From positions 1 through 64,000 of the forward strand of contig NZ_JAHZMO010000008.1 of NCBI RefSeq assembly GCF_020748185.1: a stretch of DNA of 64,000 bases. The letters run 5' to 3'. The translations under genes were made by a program, and so were the position numbers. The notes under the pieces were generated by a model. It was given only the letters and a program-made list of their open reading frames with translations. It did not search any database and had not been told where the DNA came from. Below are positions 37,282-45,210 of this stretch, piece by piece (the first letter of the stretch is position 1; every line of letters starts with the position of its first letter). The DNA comes from Terrisporobacter petrolearius (GTDB taxonomy: Bacteria > Bacillota > Clostridia > Peptostreptococcales > Peptostreptococcaceae).

Positions 37282-38181
37282 CTATTTATTTTTATCTATA
37301 AATTTATCAACTTCATTATTTATCTTATTCTCATTGCCTGTCATTAAGTGGCCACCACTTTCATATGAAATAAAAGTACAGTTTGGAAATCTTTCTACAG
37401 ATGATTTGGTACGACTGTACACTGCCAGTTTATCATCTTTTGCATTAAAAACAATTGTAGGAACTTTTAAATTCTCCACATCATACTGGTTAAAGTTTTT
37501 ATCCATATCTGTATTTACTACTTTGGAATCAAATACTATTCCATTACGTTTTTCATTTATTGGAAGAATCTCATTAATAGTACTGCTATCCATTCCCATT
37601 AGGGGTTCAAATAAAGGACTTATAAGCCACATTGTGAGATTATTACAAACTTGCTTAGGTGGGCCAACATATTCTTCATTTGTATCTGGTTTAACTGAAT
37701 ATAGCATAGATGAGCAATATAATATAAGTCCCTTTGTTCTCTCAGGATAATCTAGAGCAAATCTTATGGCAGGTGTTCCTCCTGCTGATGTTGCAAGTAC
37801 ATAGACCTTATCTATGTTTAACTTATCAAGAAGTTGTTTATATGCTTTTGCTTGATCCTTAACTGTTGCATTTTGTGGCATATCACTTCCTATATATCCA
37901 AATCTTGATGGAGCAATTATTCTATAATCATCCACCCTATTTTTTAAAGCATCATAAGCTTGATCATATCCACCACAAATTCCATGACAAATAAGGACAG
38001 GTTCTCCACTTCCCTTATCTATATAAGTCATCTTTCCAAAACTAGTATTTATACTTGAGGTCATTTCCTTATAATAATTAAGGCGTGTATTAGCCTTATT
38101 AATACATATAAAATATCTAACTACAATTAAGACTATAAGGAAAGCTAAAAGAATTATTTTTAAAAACATACTCATTTTCAT
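37282..38181 (-). CDS. Membrane-anchored alpha/beta hydrolase
   Basis: This 299-residue protein has an N-terminal membrane segment (residues 6-27) and an alpha/beta hydrolase domain outside or on the membrane: oxyanion HGICGG, nucleophile Ser in LATSAGG, Asp in FNAKDDKLA and His in SGGHLMTG. The nucleophile elbow has Ala rather than Gly before x-Ser. Substrate is unknown, perhaps an ester or lactone. It starts three bases after the stop of the broken TetR gene, so it should be the regulated target and may now be derepressed. Confidence 0.88.
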   Translation of the reverse strand: MKMSMFLKIILLAFLIVLIVVRYFICINKANTRLNYYKEMTSSINTSFGKMTYIDKGSGEPVLICHGICGGYDQAYDALKNRVDDYRIIAPSRFGYIGSDMPQNATVKDQAKAYKQLLDKLNIDKVYVLATSAGGTPAIRFALDYPERTKGLILYCSSMLYSVKPDTNEEYVGPPKQVCNNLTMWLISPLFEPLMGMDSSTINEILPINEKRNGIVFDSKVVNTDMDKNFNQYDVENLKVPTIVFNAKDDKLAVYSRTKSSVERFPNCTFISYESGGHLMTGNENKINNEVDKFIDKNK

Positions 38182-38184
38182 TAA

Positions 38185-38811
38185 TTATTCCTCCAATCGA
38201 TAATTATCAGAAAAAACTCTTACATGCTCTTTTATCATAAGTTTTAGTTCATCTTCCCTGGAGTTATCTATATCGTACATTTGGAACATTAGAAAAATTG
38301 GTGCATAGAAGTGCATTGCAATTATTTGAGGATTTTCCTTTCTAAAAAATCCATCCTTTACAAATTTATCAAAGATGTGAGATTCATTTTCTATGGGACC
38401 ACTGATAAAAGTTTTATCATACATTTCTTTGGCATAATCATTGTTGTATTGTTCTCGACATAGGAGTTTTCTATAACTTGAAACTACATTGTCTTTCACA
38501 TAAAGTTGAAATATATTCCATGATATTTCACTTAGTTTCTTTACTGCTAATCTTTTGTAATCACCACTTAAGTCTTGGCTTTCTGTATTTGGTACTGCAT
38601 TTTTTAGAAAGGTTTCTTCTAGACGTTTATCTACTTCTTCGATTATTTTGTTTAGTATATCTTCTTTGTTTTTGTAGTGTTTGTAAAGCGCACTTTAGCT
38701 TATACCAATTACTTTTGAGATATCTCTGACAGATACTCCGCTGTATACTTTTTGTGAGAATAATTCTAAGGCTACTAATAAAATTTTTTCTTCTGTTTTT
38801 AAGTTATCCAT
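38185..38811 (-). pseudogene. TetR regulator with one nonsense codon
   Basis: Reading from the ATG at 38811, the helix-turn-helix (SVRDISKVIGIS then SALYKHYKNKEDIL) is interrupted only by TAA at 38695-38697 (codon 39), between IS and SALYKHY, where relatives have Lys. The frame then continues without break to 38185 for 209 codons. One base change, AAA to TAA, explains it. A 104-residue C-terminal frame from 38499 remains but cannot bind DNA. The operator upstream is intact. Confidence 0.88.
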
Positions 38812-38857
38812 AAATTTTATCCCTTCTAATAAATATATATATTAAGCTTTATATTCG

Positions 38858-38898
38858 GTGAACGATTGTTAACTAAATTGCAGTTAACAATTGTTCAC
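38858..38898. promoter_or_regulatory. Large TetR-type operator
   Basis: Arms GTGAAC(G)ATTGTTAACT (38858-38874) and AGTTAACAAT(T)GTTCAC (38882-38898) are mirror images with one mismatch, and contain GTTAAC-type half-sites. It lies 46 bases before the broken TetR ATG. Confidence 0.75.
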
Positions 38899-38981
38899 TT
38901 GTCAATTTATATTTTTGTATAATGATGATATGTAGATTTTTTCTTTTGATGTATTTAAATTATTAAATTTAGGCATAATTT

Positions 38982-39011
38982 AAGGGGTGTATCAAAAATG
39001 ATACACCCCTT
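38982..39011 (-). terminator. Hairpin after the ABC-F gene
   Basis: Perfect 13-bp arms AAGGGGTGTATCA and TGATACACCCCTT with a four-base loop, 12 bases after the ABC-F stop. T-run after it is weak on the minus strand. Confidence 0.7.
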
Positions 39012-39022
39012 GAGATTTTTTA

Positions 39023-40762
39023 TTAAAGTAACTTAATCAGCTCTTCTAAATCCTCTGATAAAGTTCTTGCACGTTCAAAATCAGTATCAGCTAAAGCTAA
39101 TGCTACTTTTGTTTCAACTGATTTTTTCTTTTCTTCTATTGCTAAATAGTCTTTATCAAAATGATTCGCATAAATCATTCTTCTAAACTTTTTCATACTC
39201 ATTTTTCTAACTGTCTTATCTTCAATAAATAAAACATAGTCTACACAATTAACTATAAAATGATAATCATGAGAAATCATTAAAATAGCGCCTTTATAAT
39301 CTTCTATCGCTTTTTCTAAAGCCATTTGTGAATAAATATCTAAGTGACTTGTAGGCTCATCCATTAGTAACATATTTGCCCTACTTGCAGAAACCTTAGC
39401 CAGTTGAAGTATATTTTTTTCTCCACCAGACAAAGATTCTATCTTTTGTGTAAGTGTATCTGCATCAAAACCGTATTTTCCAACATATCTTCTAATCTCA
39501 CCATAAGTTTCAAATCCTACATCGTAGAACTCTTGAAGGATTGTATTAGATTCATTTAATGCTTCACCTTGATTTTGTGATAAATAAGCTACTTCAATGT
39601 TTTCATTTATTTCAATAGCTTTGTTATTATTTTTAAATATTTCTTTTAATAAAGTAGTTTTTCCCACACCGTTTGTACCAATGATAGCCACTTTATCCGT
39701 AGATTTTATCTCAAAATTAACATTTTCTAAAAGTACATCATCAAAGGCAACACTGTAATCTTCAACTTTCAAAGCAATAGTTTCTTCTATTTCATTATTT
39801 GTAACTAAGTTTATATACGGTTGTTTTATATCTACAAATGGAGCTTTAATTCTACGCTCTTCTAATCTTTCTTGGATTTTTACCCTAGCTTTTAAGGCTC
39901 TTCCTCTAGAAGCATCAGCATTGTAAGTTGCTTTTTCTCTTAATATATCAATTAAAGCTTCATTTCTGGCAATTTCTTCTTCATCAGCAAGAGCCATTTC
40001 TTGTAACTCTATTTTAGTTTGAAGTAAAGATAAGTTATAATCAACATATCTTCCATCAAATTCTTGAATTTCCGTATTTTCAAGATGAACAATTTTATTA
40101 AAACAATGATTAAGCAGATATCTATTGTGTGTAATAACTAAAATTGTTTTTTTGTGAGAATTAATTAAATCTTTAAGAGAATTAAGATTTTCAAAATCTA
40201 AAAATACATCTGGCTCATCCATAATTATTAAATCTGGATTATTAAGCATTTCCTTAATTACTTGAATAAGTTTAAATTCCCCACCACTAAGTTCACATAT
40301 CATTCTATCTTTATGCTTGCTTAAGTTTGCAAGATTTAGTTTCTTGTTTATGTTACTTTCAAAATCATCCCCATCAATTGCCTCAAATGCGTCTAATGCT
40401 TCTTGGTACTTTTCTAATAAAGTTTCAATATCATCAGAAGTTCCCATTTCAGCGCAAATAGATGATATTTCATCTTGTAGCTTAATAAAAGGTTCAGCTA
40501 TATATTCAAAAACTGTAATTTCCTTTGTTTTGTCTACTTGTGAGAACTGGCTTACATACCCGATTCTACAGCTTGGATCCATTTCTAACTTACCATCAAA
40601 CATATATCTTTCTGGGTCCATAATTATATCTATAAGTGTACTTTTTCCGCTACCACTTGCTCCTATAAAAGCGCAGTGTTGATTCTCTTCTAATGTAAAT
40701 GAAACCTTATTGTATAGATCTTTTAGCGGAAATGAGTAAGACAAGTTGTCAATTTTTATCAT
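39023..40762 (-). CDS. ABC-F protein, probable ribosome protection
   Basis: This 579-residue soluble protein has two ATPase domains and no membrane part. Domain 1 has Walker A GASGSGKST (34-42) and ICELSGGE; domain 2 has GTNGVGKTT and SLSGGEKN, each with an LLMDEPTSHLD or IIMDEPDVFLD Walker B. The linker between them (about 230-310) is the antibiotic-resistance or translation-factor region. Sequence alone does not separate resistance (Lsa/Vga-like) from housekeeping EttA-like factors, but a terminator hairpin in its own leader favours an inducible resistance-type gene. Confidence 0.9.
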   Translation of the reverse strand: MIKIDNLSYSFPLKDLYNKVSFTLEENQHCAFIGASGSGKSTLIDIIMDPERYMFDGKLEMDPSCRIGYVSQFSQVDKTKEITVFEYIAEPFIKLQDEISSICAEMGTSDDIETLLEKYQEALDAFEAIDGDDFESNINKKLNLANLSKHKDRMICELSGGEFKLIQVIKEMLNNPDLIIMDEPDVFLDFENLNSLKDLINSHKKTILVITHNRYLLNHCFNKIVHLENTEIQEFDGRYVDYNLSLLQTKIELQEMALADEEEIARNEALIDILREKATYNADASRGRALKARVKIQERLEERRIKAPFVDIKQPYINLVTNNEIEETIALKVEDYSVAFDDVLLENVNFEIKSTDKVAIIGTNGVGKTTLLKEIFKNNNKAIEINENIEVAYLSQNQGEALNESNTILQEFYDVGFETYGEIRRYVGKYGFDADTLTQKIESLSGGEKNILQLAKVSASRANMLLMDEPTSHLDIYSQMALEKAIEDYKGAILMISHDYHFIVNCVDYVLFIEDKTVRKMSMKKFRRMIYANHFDKDYLAIEEKKKSVETKVALALADTDFERARTLSEDLEELIKLL

Positions 40763-40883
40763 ATTATTACCTCTCTTTATGATTTAAAAAGAGCTTATAA
40801 AAATAAGCTCTTTAATATATATTATAACGACATTTTTTTAAATTTTCTTTTGATAGCATAACACTTTTTACAACTAATTTCAA
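40763..40883 (-). promoter_or_regulatory. ABC-F leader with promoter and attenuator
   Basis: TTGAAA (40878-40883) and TATGCT (40855-40860) are 17 bases apart. Downstream, a tiny frame ATG-TCG-TTA-TAA at 40833-40822 precedes a hairpin (AAAGAGCTTA at 40804-40813 and TAAGCTCTTT at 40788-40797) followed by TTTTT, ending about 15 bases before the ribosome site of the gene. This layout resembles ribosome-mediated attenuation of resistance genes. Confidence 0.6.
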
Positions 40884-40903
40884 TGATTTTATATTTAATT
40901 AAA

Positions 40904-41572
40904 TTACTCTTTTATAATCCTTTTTATTTCTTTTTTTAGTTTTGGATCAAGATTTTTATTTGAATATACCTTTTTCCATTCTTCATTCAATGACTTCTTT
41001 TGATCCTCTGAAAGAGTTTCTGAATTATAAGGATTAAACATGTCCACTATTTCATAACAATCAAAGTTAACATACTTGCATAAGTCATCTATATTTTGAA
41101 TTGCAAATTTCATATTTTCATATGACATCAATTCACCATCTCTTCCATTTTTTAATAAATACTCACTTATTTGATATTCTTGATCTGTAACAAGAAAGTA
41201 TTCTCCTTCAGCATCCATTATTTCATCTGTAGAATCAATATATCTAACAAGCTCAATTTCTCTTATCAACTTCTCTTTTTCAGTTAAATCTTTATAATTA
41301 CCATTAACAAACCCAACTAAGCCAAAGTCACAATCAGGATCTAAAATACTCTCTTTACGTTGTTTAATTGTTTCATCTTTAACATCGAATTCCTTAAACC
41401 CTTCTAAATTTTTATCAATTTCTTTATCCCTAATTTCTGTTAATTGATTAATATTTAAATCTTCTAGTTTTTGTGACTTATTATCACTATTTCTAAATAT
41501 AAATACCGCTGATAATATAGCGCATATTATTAAAATAAAAACAATTAAACTTACTTTTTTATTTTTTATCAT
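40904..41572 (-). CDS. Membrane-anchored hypothetical protein
   Basis: This 222-residue protein has an N-terminal helix (residues 6-27, KVSLIVFILIICAILSAVF) followed by an extracellular or periplasm-like domain rich in Glu, Asp and Lys. The domain is mostly helical (LTEIRDKEIDKNL, EKEKLIREIELVRYI) with a few Cys. No family is recognised. AGGGGTG ribosome site. It precedes the ABC-F gene but a promoter and hairpin lie between, so they are probably separate units. Confidence 0.65.
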   Translation of the reverse strand: MIKNKKVSLIVFILIICAILSAVFIFRNSDNKSQKLEDLNINQLTEIRDKEIDKNLEGFKEFDVKDETIKQRKESILDPDCDFGLVGFVNGNYKDLTEKEKLIREIELVRYIDSTDEIMDAEGEYFLVTDQEYQISEYLLKNGRDGELMSYENMKFAIQNIDDLCKYVNFDCYEIVDMFNPYNSETLSEDQKKSLNEEWKKVYSNKNLDPKLKKEIKRIIKE

Positions 41573-42000
41573 TTGTTCACCCCTGTTTCCCCTGATTTTG
41601 CTGCATTACTTATTCCACTAAATTATAATTAAGTCCACATAATCAATTTAATTATATCAAACTAAAAGTTAATGTAAATAAATGGAAACAATTTTATACC
41701 CTTTCAATATCTTAGGTTTAATGTGAACTATAGTATTTTGAACATCTATACAGATACAAATCATACTAAAGTGCATTTTGGTGTAGCAAATTAATACATT
41801 ATATGATATGACAGTGTGATTTCAAAGCTAATACATTAGCCTGTGGTTACTAATTTTTTTTATTGGTAACCACAAATATTAATTTCCACAATACTCTGTT
41901 CAAGTACTATCTTTTCTGTCAAATTGTCTTTATCCTTTTTAATTGGTTTAATTATATTATATTTTTATGAATTACATTCAAGCTCTCTTTATACAAAAAT
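41573..42000. other. Noncoding gap
   Basis: No gene is supported. A 9-bp stem (TGTGGTTAC at 41842, GTAACCACA at 41866) encloses a T-rich loop and has no T-run after it. The rest is AT-rich sequence with no coherent frame that I trust. Confidence 0.35.
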
Positions 42001-42027
42001 AACCTGGAGCATTTAACTCCAGGTTTT
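42001..42027 (-). terminator. Terminator of the SatD-DUF3307 operon
   Basis: Arms AACCTGGAG and CTCCAGGTT with an eight-base spacer run into TTATTTTT on the minus strand, and into TTTTTAT on the plus strand. Confidence 0.8.
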
Positions 42028-42094
42028 TATATTTATTACTTGATTCATATGTAAGTATATAATTTCCTTTTTACTAATCACATAACTATAAATT

Positions 42095-43087
42095 TTACAT
42101 AATAAAATTGCTCAATATAAACTTATACGTTTCTCCACCAACTATACCTATAAATATACTTAGAAAAGTACCAACTATAAATTTAACAGCAAAATCTCTA
42201 TCCTTAAAATCGCCCATCCTAGCCAAAGATTTTCCAGTCAAAAGTAATGCAATAGATGAGTAATTATTGCAAATAACTAATATTATAACAATACTACGTT
42301 CTAATATTCCTATGTATCTACTTATATTCTCATCATTCTTTTTTGATTCATCAGTCTCTTCTGTTATAGCAGGTTCATCAATTTGTTCATTAAACTCATC
42401 ATATTCTTCTACTCTCCCGCCGCTATTTAAAGCAAAATAAGTAGCAACTCTATCAATGCTACATACCAATCTATTAATTGACTCTTCTTTAGAATTAGCT
42501 TTGATAGTTTGTTGTTTAATGTTCTTAAATGCCTTTTCAAAAAACAAATCAATAAATAACTCACCACATCTAACTGTATAAATAAACACTATGATAAATA
42601 ATAGTATTTTATAAAATAAAGATTGATCTATATAAGTTATTACTCTTAAATTTATTAATTTTGAATTAGCAAATATTAGAATAGTAAATATTAAATGAAG
42701 TATTTGATCTACTAGAAAAAGAATATCTTCGCCAAATCCAATATTAAATATTTTTTTGTCAGAAACTAAATTATATGCTTTTAAAAATTTAAATTTATTT
42801 TCATCTGTAACCACTTTAAAAGTCCAACATTTTATTATATCAATTAAAATATGTATGATAGAAATCAAAGATGTGTATCTTATAACATTTATAAAACTTA
42901 TATGTCTACTATATAAAACTCCTATAATTATAGTAAAAGGTATAAATATTTGTGCAAAATGAACTAAATTACCAATGCACCTATTTTTTGCAGAACTTCC
43001 ATCTTTTCTAAGTTCTACTGTTACACTTCCTTGTAAATACACATCACACAAAAGTGTAACTAATATTGAAATTAATAATGCTTCCAA
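42095..43087 (-). CDS. DUF3307 membrane protein
   Basis: This 330-residue protein has several membrane helices (about residues 1-15, 45-85, 125-145, 155-180, 255-280 and 295-325), with an acidic cytosolic loop at about 215-250 (EEYDEFNEQIDEPA) and the DUF3307-type front LVTLLCDVYLQ...KNRCIGNLVHF...LISIIHILID. It starts three bases after the SatD gene and shares its promoter. Function unknown. In related genomes DUF3307 is the usual companion of SatD, so this is likely the membrane partner or effector. Confidence 0.82.
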   Translation of the reverse strand: MEALLISILVTLLCDVYLQGSVTVELRKDGSSAKNRCIGNLVHFAQIFIPFTIIIGVLYSRHISFINVIRYTSLISIIHILIDIIKCWTFKVVTDENKFKFLKAYNLVSDKKIFNIGFGEDILFLVDQILHLIFTILIFANSKLINLRVITYIDQSLFYKILLFIIVFIYTVRCGELFIDLFFEKAFKNIKQQTIKANSKEESINRLVCSIDRVATYFALNSGGRVEEYDEFNEQIDEPAITEETDESKKNDENISRYIGILERSIVIILVICNNYSSIALLLTGKSLARMGDFKDRDFAVKFIVGTFLSIFIGIVGGETYKFILSNFIM

Positions 43088-43090
43088 ACC

Positions 43091-43786
43091 TTACTCCTTA
43101 TTTTTAAAATATAAATCTATTACTCTTTTTAAGTCTTCTTCAGCTTGTTTTATTTTTTCAAAGTGAGCTGTTTTACAGTTATTCGATATTGATTGTCTAC
43201 TTTTACCAATTGAATTACCGGCTTTTTCATAATTTTCATATACTTCATAAGCATTTACAGACTCCCATTTTGAATCTGACCATTCATTTATAATACTATC
43301 CATTAGCATATAAATACTGTTGCTTATAATGTCAAACTGTTCATTAGGTGAGCATATATATGTCATTCTTTTTTTATCTTGTATTTTAACTTTATCTAAA
43401 GCTTCTCTTGCTTTGAAAAAAGCTTCCCCATCCATATTCCACGAGTTATCACTTTTTTCTGTATTTATTCCTCCAATACCCACTCCAATTCGTATTTTCA
43501 ATGGTCTAAAGTAATATCTTAGTTGTCTAATTACTTCTATTATATTAATGATATCAGAACAAAATACTTGGATTTCATCTCCTCTAGATATGGATACATC
43601 TGTAGAAATCAAATTTTCACTTTGCAAACTCATTGTTATTTTTTGTGCTTGTTCAGTCAAAAATATATTTAGTACTTTGTCTTCATTATAATAAATATTT
43701 TTTGATTCTAAAAACTTTAATATATCTTTGTTACTATTTTTAGAGTTTATAACATCTGCCGTAATTACTGCACATAAGTAGTCCAT
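43091..43786 (-). CDS. satD: SatD family, class III cyclase-like protein
   Basis: This 231-residue protein belongs to the SatD family. Asp11 in the first strand (VITADVIN) and Asp70 in SRGDEIQVF occupy the two metal-binding Asp positions of class III nucleotidyl cyclases, and IRIGVGIGGI (97-106) with DGEAFFKAREAL is the conserved core that follows. The C-terminal part contains GKSRQSISNNCK, resembling a helix-turn-helix. Cyclase activity is unproven. It heads an operon with DUF3307. GGAGG ribosome site and a TGGACA-17-TATAAT promoter precede it. Confidence 0.8.
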   Translation of the reverse strand: MDYLCAVITADVINSKNSNKDILKFLESKNIYYNEDKVLNIFLTEQAQKITMSLQSENLISTDVSISRGDEIQVFCSDIINIIEVIRQLRYYFRPLKIRIGVGIGGINTEKSDNSWNMDGEAFFKAREALDKVKIQDKKRMTYICSPNEQFDIISNSIYMLMDSIINEWSDSKWESVNAYEVYENYEKAGNSIGKSRQSISNNCKTAHFEKIKQAEEDLKRVIDLYFKNKE

Positions 43787-43836
43787 ATTTATTTCCTCCT
43801 TTAATTATTAATTATAATCATTTACAATATACTTGT

Positions 43837-43943
43837 CCACATTTATGTCAATCAATACACTTAACATTTTAATAATGTTAAGCATATTAGTTGACAAATA
43901 ATTATAATTATCAACAATTATGTCAATTAATATACCTAACATT
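43837..43943. repeat. Pair of 32-bp direct repeats in the satD promoter
   Basis: 43837-43868 and 43912-43943 match at 27 of 32 bases (each with TTATGTCAAT near its middle and TAACATT at the end). They are 75 bases apart and lie just upstream of the satD promoter, so they may be paired regulator sites. The rest of 43787-44090 has no gene. Confidence 0.6.
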
Positions 43944-44092
43944 AATTTTTTATACATTATCTTTATACCTCATCTTCCTAATAGACGAAAACACTTTATT
44001 ATCAAACAACTCATTATCTTAAGCCAATATAGAAGTAGCAAGATATAAGAAACCATTAATATTATCACACTAGTAATCTTAATAAAAATAAA

Positions 44093-44130
44093 AAGCTAAT
44101 AATTTCAATAACTGAAATTATTAGCTTAAC
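44093..44130 (-). terminator. Terminator of the MarR-CMD unit
   Basis: The same 14-bp arms and loop as 20359-20391, followed on the minus strand by TTTTTATTTTTATT. Confidence 0.85.
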
Positions 44131-44154
44131 AAACTATTTGATTAACTTTTTATA

Positions 44155-44508
44155 TTATTTGAAATCATTTTCAAACTCATCTATAGCATCTTTTAATAAA
44201 GTTACACTATAAGCCATAGATGGTCCTCCACCAAATCCTACAGCAACCATAGCTGCCTCTATTATTTCTTCTCTTGTAGCTCCAAGCTCTAATGATTTAT
44301 AAACATGATAAACTATGCAGTATTCGCAACGGTTGTACACTCCAATAGCCACACTCATAAGTTCTTTAGTTTTTGTGCTTAAAGCACCTTCTTTGTAACC
44401 AGTATTTAAAAGTCTCATAAATGCGTTAACATTTGACTTATTAGTTTCTGCAAGTTCACCTAACCCCTGTGTAAATGAATTTAATATCTCCCTAACATCT
44501 CTTTTCAT
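44155..44508 (-). CDS. Carboxymuconolactone decarboxylase family, AhpD-like
   Basis: This 117-residue protein carries the CEYCIVYH redox motif (CxxC, His) and the helical CMD fold. Such proteins act as alkylhydroperoxidase-like reductases or peroxide-dependent decarboxylases. It follows a MarR gene by 90 bases on the same strand, so the pair probably answers organic peroxide or quinone stress. GGAGG ribosome site. Confidence 0.9.
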   Translation of the reverse strand: MKRDVREILNSFTQGLGELAETNKSNVNAFMRLLNTGYKEGALSTKTKELMSVAIGVYNRCEYCIVYHVYKSLELGATREEIIEAAMVAVGFGGGPSMAYSVTLLKDAIDEFENDFK

Positions 44509-44598
44509 AATACCCTCCTTAATTTAATGCCATAGCAATAATTGCTATGACAAGTATTTAAGAAAATTGTAGCACCTTGTGCTACTGTTGTAAAGTAT

Positions 44599-45030
44599 TT
44601 ACTGTGATTTATTTATATTTTTCACCATTTTATTTAGAACTTCTTTGAAAGTTTCCAAATCTTCTTCACTGATTCCTTTAATACAATCTTTTGAGAACTT
44701 ATCTCCTATAGGTAGTATTTCTTCTCTTTTTTCCATTCCTTCTTCTGTAAGAAATAACTTTGTAACTCTTCTGTCTGCTGGATCTTTTTCTCTTCTTACT
44801 ATGTTTTCTTTTTCCATACGATCTACTAACCTAACAATTGATGATTCGTTGGAATCTAGTTTTTTAGCTAAATCTCTTTGAGTTATTCCTTCATTTTTAC
44901 CTATATAAAATAAAGCCGTCCATTGAACTCTTGTAATACTATGTTCTTGAAGTCTTTGGCTAAATAAATCAGTAATCTCTTCATTGTATTTGTTAGTCAT
45001 AAAAGCTATACAATCTTCTAGATTAAACAT
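44599..45030 (-). CDS. MarR family regulator
   Basis: This 143-residue protein has a winged helix at about residues 30-100: GITQRDLAKKLDSNESSIVR, then RMEKENIVRREKDPADRRVT with the DxRxxx wing. No Cys near the N-terminus that would suggest OhrR-type oxidation is present. It is probably the local repressor of the CMD gene next in line. Confidence 0.9.
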   Translation of the reverse strand: MFNLEDCIAFMTNKYNEEITDLFSQRLQEHSITRVQWTALFYIGKNEGITQRDLAKKLDSNESSIVRLVDRMEKENIVRREKDPADRRVTKLFLTEEGMEKREEILPIGDKFSKDCIKGISEEDLETFKEVLNKMVKNINKSQ

Positions 45031-45210
45031 ATTTATCTCCTCTTTTATATTTGTTTTTCATATTAAATTTATTATAAGTTCAATTTTAGTGTATCACTAA
45101 TAATATGATTTAGGCAAATAAATTAATAAATACAAAGGTTCCTTATTTTTCAATAAAATAATAAATTCAAACTCCAATATATGGTATTATATTTTATACG
45201 GAGGTGTTTT

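Noticed and set aside
38478-38729. Plus-strand 83-residue frame over the TetR gene
   Set aside because: It is the complement of a coherent TetR frame interrupted by just one nonsense codon.
41842-41874. TGTGGTTAC/GTAACCACA stem as a terminator
   Set aside because: No T-run on either side and no gene ends close by.
43944-44090. Minus-strand scrap DNELFDNKVFSSIRKMRYKD as a gene relic
   Set aside because: Only about 25 residues, no family pattern, and it meets a stop on both sides; too weak to list.
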